Assembly: GCA_030643145.1 (NCBI GenBank)
Contig: DAOWMJ010000010.1
Coordinates: 1 to 18,457, forward strand
Source of the DNA: Candidatus Latescibacterota bacterium
Lineage (GTDB): Bacteria; Krumholzibacteriota; Krumholzibacteriia; Krumholzibacteriales; WJIX01
Length of the DNA stretch: 18,457 bases
Reading direction: 5' to 3'
Part shown: positions 8,433-14,767 of the stretch, in pieces
How positions within the stretch are numbered: position 1 is the first letter of the stretch
Layout of the letters: every line of letters starts with the position of its first letter
Notes under the pieces: model-generated
The model's input: only the letters and a program-made list of their open reading frames with translations
Told to the model about the DNA's origin: nothing
Databases searched by the model: none
Translations under genes and position numbers: made by a program

Positions 8433-8460
8433 ATAGTAAAGCAAAATAAGCTAAAGTCAA
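8433..8460 (-). promoter_or_regulatory. Sigma70-like promoter of the tRNA-tilS operon
   Basis: On the minus strand TTGACT (8460-8455) and TACTAT (8438-8433) are 16 bases apart. The -10 hexamer ends 12 bases before the first tRNA base, a normal distance for a stable-RNA promoter. Confidence 0.55.
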
Positions 8461-8626
8461 GTGAAAAGAAATTGGAAAGATATTTTTTCTTCCCTCTATG
8501 GTAAAGGTTTGTTATAGATAGGCTATGTGTACACGATATTATCCCGCGAAATCGCTCACTACATATTAACGGTTAAGGCTGGTGAAATTAAGTAGTGGGG
8601 CAATTGTTAGAGGCAGGGAGAAAAAA

Positions 8627-9610
8627 ATGAAATTCTATACATCGGATGATGTTGACCGTTCTGTTCTTGAAGGTAGAAATATAGTTGTTCTGGGATATGG
8701 TAATCAGGGGCGTCCCCAGGCTTTAAATCTGAGAGAAAGTGGTCTCAACCCGACGATTGCCGCTAGAAGGGGTGGGAGAAGCTGGCAGAGGGCTTTTGAA
8801 GATCGATTTCGCGTTGTAACATTGGAAGAAGGAGCAAAAGAAGCTAATATACTTATCTTTCTCATACCCGATGAAATACAAAGAGATGTTTTTACAAATC
8901 AGATAAATGGTAATCTTAAAAATGGTTCTGTTATCTGTTTTGCTCATGGGTTTGCTGTCGCGTTTGGAGAGATAGAAACCAATGATTATGTGCTCACTCT
9001 GGTGGCTCCAAAGGGGCAGGGTGAAAGAGTTCGGGAATCCTATATTGAAGGAAGCGGGCTTCCATGCCTTGTAGGTGTGGAAAATGATCTCTACGGGGAT
9101 GGAATGGAGGTGGCGCTGGCCATCGCCGATGGACTCGGATGTCTTCGGATAGGAGCGTTTGAAACAACATTCAGAGAAGAAGCCATAAGCGATATTTTCG
9201 GTGAGCAGGCTGTCCTGTGTGGTGGGGTTACAGCGCTTGTCAAAAGCGCGTTTGATACGCTTGTAAAGAAAGGCTTCAGTCCCGAAATAGCGTATTTTGA
9301 GTGTATGCATGAATTGAAGATTATTGTTGATATATTTTCCCGTGTCGGATTCTCGGAAATGAGAAAACTTATCAGCTCGACTGCAGCGTACGGGGGGTTG
9401 CGTTACGGCGAAGCGCTGATTGATGAGGAAATGGGAAACAAGATGGAGAAACTTTTCGAATTTATTGATAGCGGCGGGTTTGCTCGGGACTGGTTGAAGA
9501 AATCTTCCGGCAAAGATAATTTCCTTGAAAAACTTTGTGAGAAAGAGAATGAGTTATTAATCGAGAAAGTTGGCAAGAAGATAAGAAATTTGTTTCCGGG
9601 GAACAAATAA
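8627..9610 (+). CDS. ilvC: Divergent stand-alone ketol-acid reductoisomerase (class I)
   Basis: Ketol-acid reductoisomerase isomerises and reduces 2-acetolactate or 2-aceto-2-hydroxybutyrate with NAD(P)H in valine/isoleucine synthesis. The 327-residue protein has the Rossmann GYGNQG motif (23-28), AHGF with His107, PKGQG with Lys129, metal ligands Asp189 and Glu193 in SDIFGEQ, and Glu225 and Glu229 in YFECMHE, so the catalytic set is intact. It departs from the family at normally fixed places: GRPQA instead of GHAHA, PKGQG instead of PKGPG, a GGRSW cofactor loop, and TAAYG instead of TAEYG. No ilvB, ilvN, ilvD or leu gene is nearby. I chose the ATG at 8627 because AGGGAG (8615-8620) precedes it by 6 bases and it matches the family N-terminus. 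The in-frame GTG at 8582 has no such site. Confidence 0.85.
   Translation: MKFYTSDDVDRSVLEGRNIVVLGYGNQGRPQALNLRESGLNPTIAARRGGRSWQRAFEDRFRVVTLEEGAKEANILIFLIPDEIQRDVFTNQINGNLKNGSVICFAHGFAVAFGEIETNDYVLTLVAPKGQGERVRESYIEGSGLPCLVGVENDLYGDGMEVALAIADGLGCLRIGAFETTFREEAISDIFGEQAVLCGGVTALVKSAFDTLVKKGFSPEIAYFECMHELKIIVDIFSRVGFSEMRKLISSTAAYGGLRYGEALIDEEMGNKMEKLFEFIDSGGFARDWLKKSSGKDNFLEKLCEKENELLIEKVGKKIRNLFPGNK
9588..9608 (+). other. Stem-loop over the end of the ketol-acid reductoisomerase gene
   Basis: ATTTGTT (9588-9594) pairs perfectly with AACAAAT (9602-9608) around TCCGGGG, overlapping the stop codon. No U-tract follows, so it is at best a weak terminator or an mRNA 3' stabiliser. Confidence 0.35.
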
Positions 9611-9690
9611 AGATGCTATATGTATAGTATAAAAAAAGACGCAGATCTTAATGTGAGTCTGGAAATAAGGAATAAGCAAAGGGGGAAAGA

Positions 9691-10602
9691 ATGAATCAGT
9701 TTACGAAGATAACCATTTTAGCGTTAGCAGTTATTCTGGTTGTTGGAACAGGATGCGATAAGGGATCTGATAAGTCTGAGAAGAAGAGTGAGGATAGTTT
9801 TCGTATTCCCGATTCTCTTCTTACTCCAAAGGATCGTTTCCAACTTGTTCTTGATGAATATCATCCGATAAAGGGTGGGGTGATGGCTAACAGGGATATT
9901 TCACTTCATTATCCTGCCAGCGGGATATATAGATTTATATCCAATAAAATGTTTAGTATTGCCTTTGACAGTTATAATATAATCGAGGAGAAGATAGGCC
10001 GTCCTACTCAGGGTAAGATTGTATGTATTGGAGCAAAGGATATGGATGAACACAAATTTCTCACTAGAAAGGAATGGTGGTATTACGGTGTTATCAAAGG
10101 TGATACAATCTATTTTGAACCCTACGACATAATGTTGAAAAGAAAGAGCAGGGAATCAGGACAGACGATTGCTCAAATAGCGTTTCTTCAGAAATTCGCG
10201 CAGATGGCGCTCCGGGAAAAATCCGGTGACAAAATCCCGCGCTGGCTTAGGGAATCGGCAGCGTCTTATTTCGCACATGAGGGTTCTGTTCTTAAAGAGC
10301 AGGCGGCTCAGTTCAGGGAAGACTATCTTGATTTTAAACCCACGGTAGATGAATTGAATAGTTATCTTGAAATTGCTCAGGAAATGGCGCTTACCAGAAT
10401 TTCATTCTATATAGCTTATCAGATGTTTGAGAATCTCCTTGATTTATACTCGATTGAAGAAATTCTGATTTTCACGGAAAAATTGGGAGAAGGTAGCTCG
10501 TTGGATAAAGGATCAATTGAGGTTTTCGGCATCGATTATAAAGCTCTAATAAAAGAAATAAGTGATTATCAGGCTGTACCTGAAGCCAGTTGGAAAATGT
10601 AG
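9691..10602 (+). CDS. Lipoprotein, peptidase-MA-like fold without the zinc-binding HExxH (hypothetical)
   Basis: The N-terminus is a lipoprotein signal: basic start, hydrophobic stretch (residues 7-18) and a lipobox-like VGTGC with Cys22 as lipidation site (Gly at -3 is untypical), then a charged linker. Residues about 45-200 recall the peptidase MA (gluzincin) family: PRWLRESAASYF (183-194) matches the 'lPrWlsEGlA.Y' signature of those enzymes. The helix just before it, where HExxH should be, reads FLQKFAQ (165-171) and has no zinc ligands. I infer a catalytically dead relative anchored in the envelope; substrate or partner unknown. GGGGG lies 5-9 bases before the ATG. The stop is 4 bases before gltX, so the two are likely cotranscribed. 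The fold call is by motif only. Confidence 0.75.
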   Translation: MNQFTKITILALAVILVVGTGCDKGSDKSEKKSEDSFRIPDSLLTPKDRFQLVLDEYHPIKGGVMANRDISLHYPASGIYRFISNKMFSIAFDSYNIIEEKIGRPTQGKIVCIGAKDMDEHKFLTRKEWWYYGVIKGDTIYFEPYDIMLKRKSRESGQTIAQIAFLQKFAQMALREKSGDKIPRWLRESAASYFAHEGSVLKEQAAQFREDYLDFKPTVDELNSYLEIAQEMALTRISFYIAYQMFENLLDLYSIEEILIFTEKLGEGSSLDKGSIEVFGIDYKALIKEISDYQAVPEASWKM

Positions 10603-10606
10603 AACT

Positions 10607-12172
10607 ATGGCGGACAGTGAGAATCATATCAGGGTAAGGTTTGCTCCGAGCCCCACGGGGCATCTGCACGTAGGAGGCGCGAGAACCGCACTCTATAACT
10701 ATCTCTATGCTCGAAAAACAGGCGGCAAATTTATACTCAGAATTGAAGATACCGATGCTAAGAGATCAACTGTCGAATCCTATAAAGGAATAATTGAGTC
10801 GATGGAGTGGTTGGGGCTCAATTGGGATGAAGGGCCTTTGCGCGGAGGCGATTTTGGACCATATACACAGTCGGGAAGAAGTGTGCTATATCACAATGAA
10901 GCCCAAAAACTCATCGATGGAGAAAAGGCTTATTATTGTTTCTGTACACCGGAGAGACTCGAAACGATGAGATTTGAGATGGAGGAAAAGAAGCTACCCC
11001 CTAAATATGACGGCAGGTGCGAGGGACTTTCAGAGGTTGAGGTTGCTGAAAGACTTTCAAAAGGAGTTCCGCATGTTGTTCGTTTTAAAATGCCTCATGA
11101 AGGGAGTGTATTTTTCCGAGATATTGTTCGTGGAGAGTTCAGCTTTGAAAACGGGAAGCTGGATGATTTTGTATTGATAAAGTCGGATGGAAGGCCGACC
11201 TATAATTTTGCCGTTGTTGTAGACGATGCCCATATGAAAATTTCACACATAATAAGAGGGGATGATCACCTCTCAAATACTCCCAGGCAGGTGCATCTCT
11301 ATCGTACGTTGGGGTATAATATGCCGAAATTTGCCCACCTTCCGATGATCCTCGGAAGTGATCATTCCCGGTTGAGCAAGCGGCACGGCGCAACATCAAT
11401 AGCTTACTACAGGAATCGGCATTATCTCGCCGATGGATTATTGAACTACCTGGCGCTTCTCGGCTGGTCCTTTGACGGGAAAAAAGAACTATTCACCCGT
11501 AAAGCGCTTATTGAAAAATTTTCTCTTAAGAAAATTTCAAAGAATCCGGCGATATTTGATAATAGCAAGATGGAATGGATTAATTCGGAGCATCTTAAAG
11601 AGGTTTCTCTTGCCGGTAAAATTTCCTTAGTCCAGGATGTACTTGATGAGGAAGACTTGCTGCCGCCAGAATTTGATGTGGATATCACAAAACCTGTTGA
11701 TCTTAAGATTGTACCCGACAGAGAAGAAATAAAAGAAACAAAGAGCCATAATTATAAGATGAGTGATAAAGAAATAGAACGTTTGGCTACGATTATTATT
11801 GTTCTCGGTAACCGGCTTAAGTTACTGAAAGATGTTCCAGCTATAATTGGCTATTTCTATACCGATGATTACAAGGTGGACGAGGAAGCTGTAAGGATGC
11901 ATCTCTTAAGAAGTGAAATTCCAAGCCGTATGAACAAATTGGCCGATGAATACCAAAAACTAAGATATTTTGATCGTAAATCGGTGGAAAAAGTGCTCAG
12001 AGATCTGGCATTTGATCTTGAAATAGCCGCGGGGGAGCTTATCCATCCGTGCAGGGTGGCTCTGACCGGGAAAATAGTATCTCCCGACATTTTCTGGGTT
12101 GTTGTACTTTTGGGTAAAGATAAAAGTGTAGAGAGACTTAGAAAAGCCGCTAAGCTTTATTCCGTTACATAA
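10607..12172 (+). CDS. gltX: Glutamyl-tRNA synthetase
   Basis: This class I synthetase charges tRNA-Glu, and in organisms without GlnRS also tRNA-Gln. Visible in 521 residues: FAPSPTGHLHVGG (12-24, the HIGH motif being HVGG), NYLYAR and FILRIEDTD (42-50), a zinc-finger-like CFC (111-113) with Cys138, RPTYNFAVVVDD (196-207), and the KMSKS counterpart LSKRH (256-260). The C-terminal part is the helical anticodon-binding domain. I chose the ATG at 10607 because the motif then starts at residue 12 as in the family; the frame also opens at a GTG (10562) inside the upstream gene. It starts 4 bases after the lipoprotein stop and is followed 55 bases later by tRNA-Gln and tRNA-Glu. Whether it discriminates between the two tRNAs is not readable here. 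Confidence 0.95.
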   Translation: MADSENHIRVRFAPSPTGHLHVGGARTALYNYLYARKTGGKFILRIEDTDAKRSTVESYKGIIESMEWLGLNWDEGPLRGGDFGPYTQSGRSVLYHNEAQKLIDGEKAYYCFCTPERLETMRFEMEEKKLPPKYDGRCEGLSEVEVAERLSKGVPHVVRFKMPHEGSVFFRDIVRGEFSFENGKLDDFVLIKSDGRPTYNFAVVVDDAHMKISHIIRGDDHLSNTPRQVHLYRTLGYNMPKFAHLPMILGSDHSRLSKRHGATSIAYYRNRHYLADGLLNYLALLGWSFDGKKELFTRKALIEKFSLKKISKNPAIFDNSKMEWINSEHLKEVSLAGKISLVQDVLDEEDLLPPEFDVDITKPVDLKIVPDREEIKETKSHNYKMSDKEIERLATIIIVLGNRLKLLKDVPAIIGYFYTDDYKVDEEAVRMHLLRSEIPSRMNKLADEYQKLRYFDRKSVEKVLRDLAFDLEIAAGELIHPCRVALTGKIVSPDIFWVVVLLGKDKSVERLRKAAKLYSVT

Positions 12173-12227
12173 TTCCATAAATGGTATTGCTTTTCTACCG
12201 TTAATCTTGTAATTTCCCCTATATTAA

Positions 12228-12301
12228 TGGAGAGTCGTCTAATGGCAGGACAGCTGACTCTGGATCAGCCGATGGAGGTTCGAATCCTCCCTCTCCAGCC
12301 A
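12228..12301 (+). tRNA. tRNA-Gln(CTG)
   Basis: Acceptor stem TGGAGAG/CTCTCCA with U1-A72 and discriminator G73, both typical of tRNA-Gln, and encoded CCA. The anticodon stem GCTGA/TCAGC holds loop CTCTGGA (anticodon CTG); the T-arm is GGAGG/CCTCC with TTCGAAT. It reads only CAG, so a TTG isoacceptor must exist elsewhere. It is 11 bases before tRNA-Glu and probably cotranscribed with it. Confidence 0.96.
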
Positions 12302-12312
12302 TTTTGCTTATT

Positions 12313-12387
12313 GGCCCCTTAGTCTAGTGGTCAGGACGCATGGTTCTCAGCCATGAATCAGGGGTTCAACTCCCCTAGGGGCTACCA
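12313..12387 (+). tRNA. tRNA-Glu(CTC)
   Basis: Acceptor stem GGCCCCT/AGGGGCT with a G1-U72 wobble, A73 and encoded CCA. The anticodon stem CATGG/CCATG holds loop TTCTCAG (anticodon CTC). The T-arm is AGGGG/CCCCT with TTCAACT. It reads GAG; a TTC isoacceptor is expected elsewhere. It lies downstream of gltX, which charges it. Confidence 0.96.
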
Positions 12388-12393
12388 GATAAA

Positions 12394-12450
12394 AGCCCGG
12401 AAGGATTGACAATTTCCCTTTCGGGCTGTTAGTTTCCGGGCGCTCTTTTT
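12394..12450. terminator. Bidirectional terminator between the tRNA pair and the FmdB-like gene
   Basis: AGCCCGGAAGG (12394-12404) pairs with CCTTTCGGGCT (12417-12427), one wobble. On the minus strand this stem is followed at once by TTTT, serving the FmdB-like gene. On the plus strand GCCCGGAA (12395-12402) can instead pair with TTCCGGGC (12434-12441), with TCTTTTT at 12444-12450, serving the tRNAs. The two pairings are mutually exclusive. Confidence 0.65.
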
Positions 12451-12488
12451 ACTGAAACGACAAACTGCCGTTTTTATCAAAGGGGGGA

Positions 12489-12674
12489 TCATCCACCTCC
12501 AAAGGAGTTTCCAGGGGTTGTAGAACAGCTTACTCCCGATGAGCTGAAAAGAGAAAAACATTTTTCTACTCTGGTTGAATTACAGCGCGGGCATTTAATC
12601 TTTGAATCACTCGATCTTACGAGTTCCTCAAATTCATTTCCGCATTTTGTGCAGACAAATTCGTAGATAGGCAT
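12489..12674 (-). CDS. FmdB-family zinc-ribbon protein
   Basis: A 61-residue protein starting MPIYEFVCTKCG, the hallmark of the FmdB zinc-ribbon family. Four cysteines, C8-x2-C11 and C28-x2-C31, should bind one zinc. The tail (from about residue 40) is Ser/Gly-rich with one more Cys and is probably flexible. The biochemical role of this family is not established; the name derives from a putative regulator in formamidase/acetamidase clusters. GAGGT stands 6 bases before the ATG. The stop codon of the upstream small frame is 3 bases before this ATG, which supports tight coupling in the arsR-small protein-fmdB operon. Confidence 0.88.
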   Translation of the reverse strand: MPIYEFVCTKCGNEFEELVRSSDSKIKCPRCNSTRVEKCFSLFSSSGVSCSTTPGNSFGGG

Positions 12675-12677
12675 TGT

Positions 12678-12851
12678 TTACCTCGTTTTAATGTCCCGAT
12701 TAGTAATTTCTTTTTCTTTATCAGTTTTTCGCCGGCCCCCGGCGTCACAAGTTCCGCTCATTCAGGTGGAAATTCCAACGCGTGGCAGTAAAAACTTCAT
12801 AAGAACAAACCATAGCGCAAAAAATATTAAAATTCCGATACCATTATTCAT
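12678..12851 (-). CDS. Candidate small membrane selenoprotein (in-frame TGA at 12762-12764)
   Basis: The ATG at 12851 follows a GAGGA site and lies 19 bases after the ArsR stop. The frame encodes 29 residues: a membrane helix (about 5-22) and a basic Leu-Pro-Arg turn ending G-I-S-T. It then meets TGA, reads on as MSGTCDAGG and a Lys/Glu/Arg-rich tail, and stops with TAA at 12680-12678, 3 bases before fmdB. Read through, it is a 57-residue protein with residue 30 encoded by TGA and a UxxxxC motif (30/35) just outside the helix. A GC-rich hairpin follows the TGA as bacterial Sec insertion requires. Alternatives: a 29-residue membrane peptide plus a separate 27-residue frame (ATG follows TGA directly), or a nonsense mutation. 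I do not recognise a named family. The coding call is moderate, the Sec reading is inference. Confidence 0.55.
12730..12764 (-). promoter_or_regulatory. SECIS-like hairpin downstream of the in-frame TGA
   Basis: On the minus strand, 17 bases after the TGA (12764-12762), CGCCGG (12744-12739) and CCGGCG (12735-12730) form a perfect 6-bp stem with loop GGG. The loop starts 23 bases from the TGA and begins with G. This fits the published bacterial SECIS consensus (upper stem 4-16 bp, G among the first two loop bases, loop 16-37 bases from UGA). No U-tract follows, so it is not a terminator. Confidence 0.5.
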
Positions 12852-12870
12852 TTATTCCTCATCTTTTTAT

Positions 12871-13218
12871 TTAACCGTTTGGGGTCCATCTGTAACTCTC
12901 TATAATCCTTCTGCTGCTTGTATTACTGTTTTTCAGAGATTCGAGAACAAGCTCGCAAATTCTGTTAGGAAGATTGTCTGAGGGGGTGTAGAATATCTTT
13001 CTGTGATCCCTTCGCGATACTACAAGGTTTTCTTCACGCAGAATTCTAAGGTGTTTTGAAATTCTGGCCTGACTGAATCCGGTTATTTTAATAAGAGTGG
13101 TAACATTCTTTTCCCCTTCACAGAGAGAGTGGATGATTGCCAGTCGTGTAGGATCAGCAAGGGCCTTAAGACGCTTGGCCATGAACTCGAAAGCTGAAAT
13201 TTTTTCTTCTTTAGGCAA
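12871..13218 (-). CDS. ArsR/SmtB-family winged-helix repressor
   Basis: A 115-residue DNA-binding repressor of the ArsR type: the ALADPTRLAIIHSL helix (19-32), then the recognition helix FSQARISKHLRILREENLV (48-66) and the wing RRDHRKIFYTPS (69-80). Cys33 sits at the start of the region where metal sensors carry ELCVC, but the CxC pair is missing. Cys88 is near the C-terminal dimer helix, so the inducer is not a classical alpha3 metal ligand. I chose the TTG at 13218 because GAGGAG stands 5 bases upstream. The frame opens further up at an ATG (13290, 139 residues) that has no ribosome site and would include the likely promoter and operator. First gene of an operon with the candidate selenoprotein and the FmdB-like protein. 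Confidence 0.88.
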   Translation of the reverse strand: MPKEEKISAFEFMAKRLKALADPTRLAIIHSLCEGEKNVTTLIKITGFSQARISKHLRILREENLVVSRRDHRKIFYTPSDNLPNRICELVLESLKNSNTSSRRIIESYRWTPNG

Positions 13219-13232
13219 TTTATCTCCTCTGT

Positions 13233-13265
13233 CATATGAAGATATGGTTATATAAGAATATTGTA
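13233..13265 (-). promoter_or_regulatory. Candidate ArsR operator and -10 region
   Basis: On the minus strand TACAAT (13265-13260) could serve as a -10 hexamer. An inverted repeat CATAT-CTTC-ATATG (13246-13233) lies just downstream and right before the ribosome site (13230-13223), where a bound ArsR dimer would block transcription. No good -35 is visible. Confidence 0.35.
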
Positions 13266-13491
13266 AAGGATTTTTAGGAAACTTTTTCATAATACTACGA
13301 TTGTGCTGAATATATTATCTTTTCGATTGCTTTTATGTACTTATTCTTACAATATCCAGGCTAACTTATTAAAAGCATTGCACTTTTGATCAATTTATGA
13401 TAATTATCGTACTTATTCATCGGTTGGGAGAGTTGGTATTAGTATATTCCTTTTTATTTCTGACGCGTAAATCGGAGGAAAACACCGAGAG

Positions 13492-14715
13492 ATGAGTTTC
13501 CGCAAGATCGGAAAAATATGGAAGAAAATAGGCAAGGTGAAACGATGCTTTCCTATGCTTGCCTCTATCGGCCCTGAATGTGACCCAATAGTCGGGCCGG
13601 AGAGTGTGATGGTTGATTTCTGTAATACGTGTAACATGCACTGCTTGTGCTGCTTCAATTATTCTCCTCTAGGCCCATGTCCTTTTAATAAGGAAGAGCG
13701 CAAGCGTTCATTTCCTAAAGAAATGTTTATTCGTCTTCTTGACGCCTGTGAATCTCTCGGGGTTGGTACTATCAACCTGGCAGGGTATGGGGAACCTTTA
13801 ATGCATCCCGACAGTGCGGAACTGATTGAAGAAATTAGAAAACACCATTTAAAGGCAACCATTACGACCAACGGGAGCCTCCTCACTCAATATCCAAAGA
13901 TAGTTAATATTCTTTCCAGCGCGTTTGTCAGTGTTCATGCGGGTTCTTCCGAGGTTTACACCAGAATGCACCCGGTTGATTCCCCCGGGAACTGGCAACG
14001 AGTACTGGATGGATTTAATCTTCTTCATTCGAAATCAATTCCAATTATAATTGCGTATGTTCTATGCAGTGAGAATTATCAGGATATTGGCAATGCTATA
14101 GAACTTGCCGCGAAATATGGCGCTGATATTGCGATCCAACCGATACAGCCATTTATACGGAAAGAGGAAGGGGTACTGAAATTTGACCCCGCTAAAAAGG
14201 ATACATTGCAACTCACGGAGCGGCATTTGGATGAGCTGTTAAGTATGCAGGAAGGACTCAACCGGCTTGCTTACGCGAAGGGAGTCTCTCTTCATGGATT
14301 GGATGATTATTTATCTCTTGCTGTTAAAAAACGCGGGGGCGATCCGGATGCCTATGTAAACGATATGATGGGATCATTATATGATCTGCAGCCGTGTTAT
14401 ATCGGCTGGTTTTTTTCACGTGTTCTAATGGATGGATCTGTTATGCCGTGTTGTCAATGTGTAGGAGGGATTACGCTGGGCAGTATAAATAATAAATCAT
14501 TCTCCGAGATTTGGCGTTCTCCGGAGTATCAACGGTTTCGCACTACAGCTCTTCATGTTCCACTGAGAGAAACAGATATCTGGCAGAATTGTCAGTGTAA
14601 TATTTGTGGTACGATAACAAGGAACAGAGAAATACACAAAAGGCTGGCTGGCGGCGGTTTTTCTGAAACCATTTTCAAGCTGGCCAGACGCTTTTTCCAG
14701 CGTAGGGCAAAGTAA
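13492..14715 (+). CDS. Radical SAM/SPASM-domain protein of unknown function
   Basis: A 407-residue protein. The radical SAM cluster motif CxxxCxxC is C47-NMH-C51-LC-C54, followed by the Gly-rich AGYGEPLMHP strand typical of SAM binding. The TIM-barrel part runs to about residue 230. A C-terminal SPASM-like region has MDGSVMPCCQC, LGSINNKSFSEIW and a later CQCNICG; such cysteines usually bind auxiliary iron-sulfur clusters. Relatives include peptide-modifying maturases and enzymes of cell-surface sugar pathways. With no precursor peptide or glycan genes beside it, I cannot choose. The ATG at 13492 has GAGAG directly before it and GGAGG 13 bases upstream, an unusual layout. It stands alone between divergent and convergent neighbours. 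Confidence 0.85.
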   Translation: MSFRKIGKIWKKIGKVKRCFPMLASIGPECDPIVGPESVMVDFCNTCNMHCLCCFNYSPLGPCPFNKEERKRSFPKEMFIRLLDACESLGVGTINLAGYGEPLMHPDSAELIEEIRKHHLKATITTNGSLLTQYPKIVNILSSAFVSVHAGSSEVYTRMHPVDSPGNWQRVLDGFNLLHSKSIPIIIAYVLCSENYQDIGNAIELAAKYGADIAIQPIQPFIRKEEGVLKFDPAKKDTLQLTERHLDELLSMQEGLNRLAYAKGVSLHGLDDYLSLAVKKRGGDPDAYVNDMMGSLYDLQPCYIGWFFSRVLMDGSVMPCCQCVGGITLGSINNKSFSEIWRSPEYQRFRTTALHVPLRETDIWQNCQCNICGTITRNREIHKRLAGGGFSETIFKLARRFFQRRAK

Positions 14716-14767
14716 GGCTGAAAGCAAAAAGCTCCTTCTCGCGAACAGATCAAAAGAATAATATATT

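Noticed and set aside
8582..8626. GTG start of the ketol-acid reductoisomerase
   Set aside because: It adds 15 residues foreign to the family and lacks a ribosome site; AGGGAG precedes the ATG at 8627.
8461..8626. T-box or other amino-acid leader before the reductoisomerase gene
   Set aside because: I looked for a T-box core and a Leu/Val/Ile-rich leader peptide and saw neither. The best promoter hexamers (TTGTTA, TATTAT) are 22 bases apart.
10562..10606. Upstream GTG start of gltX
   Set aside because: It lies inside the lipoprotein gene, and the ATG at 10607 gives the normal GluRS N-terminus.
12730..12744. GC-rich hairpin as a terminator
   Set aside because: Neither strand has a U-tract after it. 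It lies inside the operon, downstream of the TGA, where a SECIS is the better reading.
12691..12981. Plus-strand 96-codon frame
   Set aside because: It runs antisense to the small membrane protein and ArsR, has no family resemblance and no ribosome site.
13219..13290. ATG start of the ArsR-like protein at 13290
   Set aside because: No Shine-Dalgarno, and it would include the inverted repeat and likely -10. The TTG at 13218 has GAGGAG at ideal spacing.
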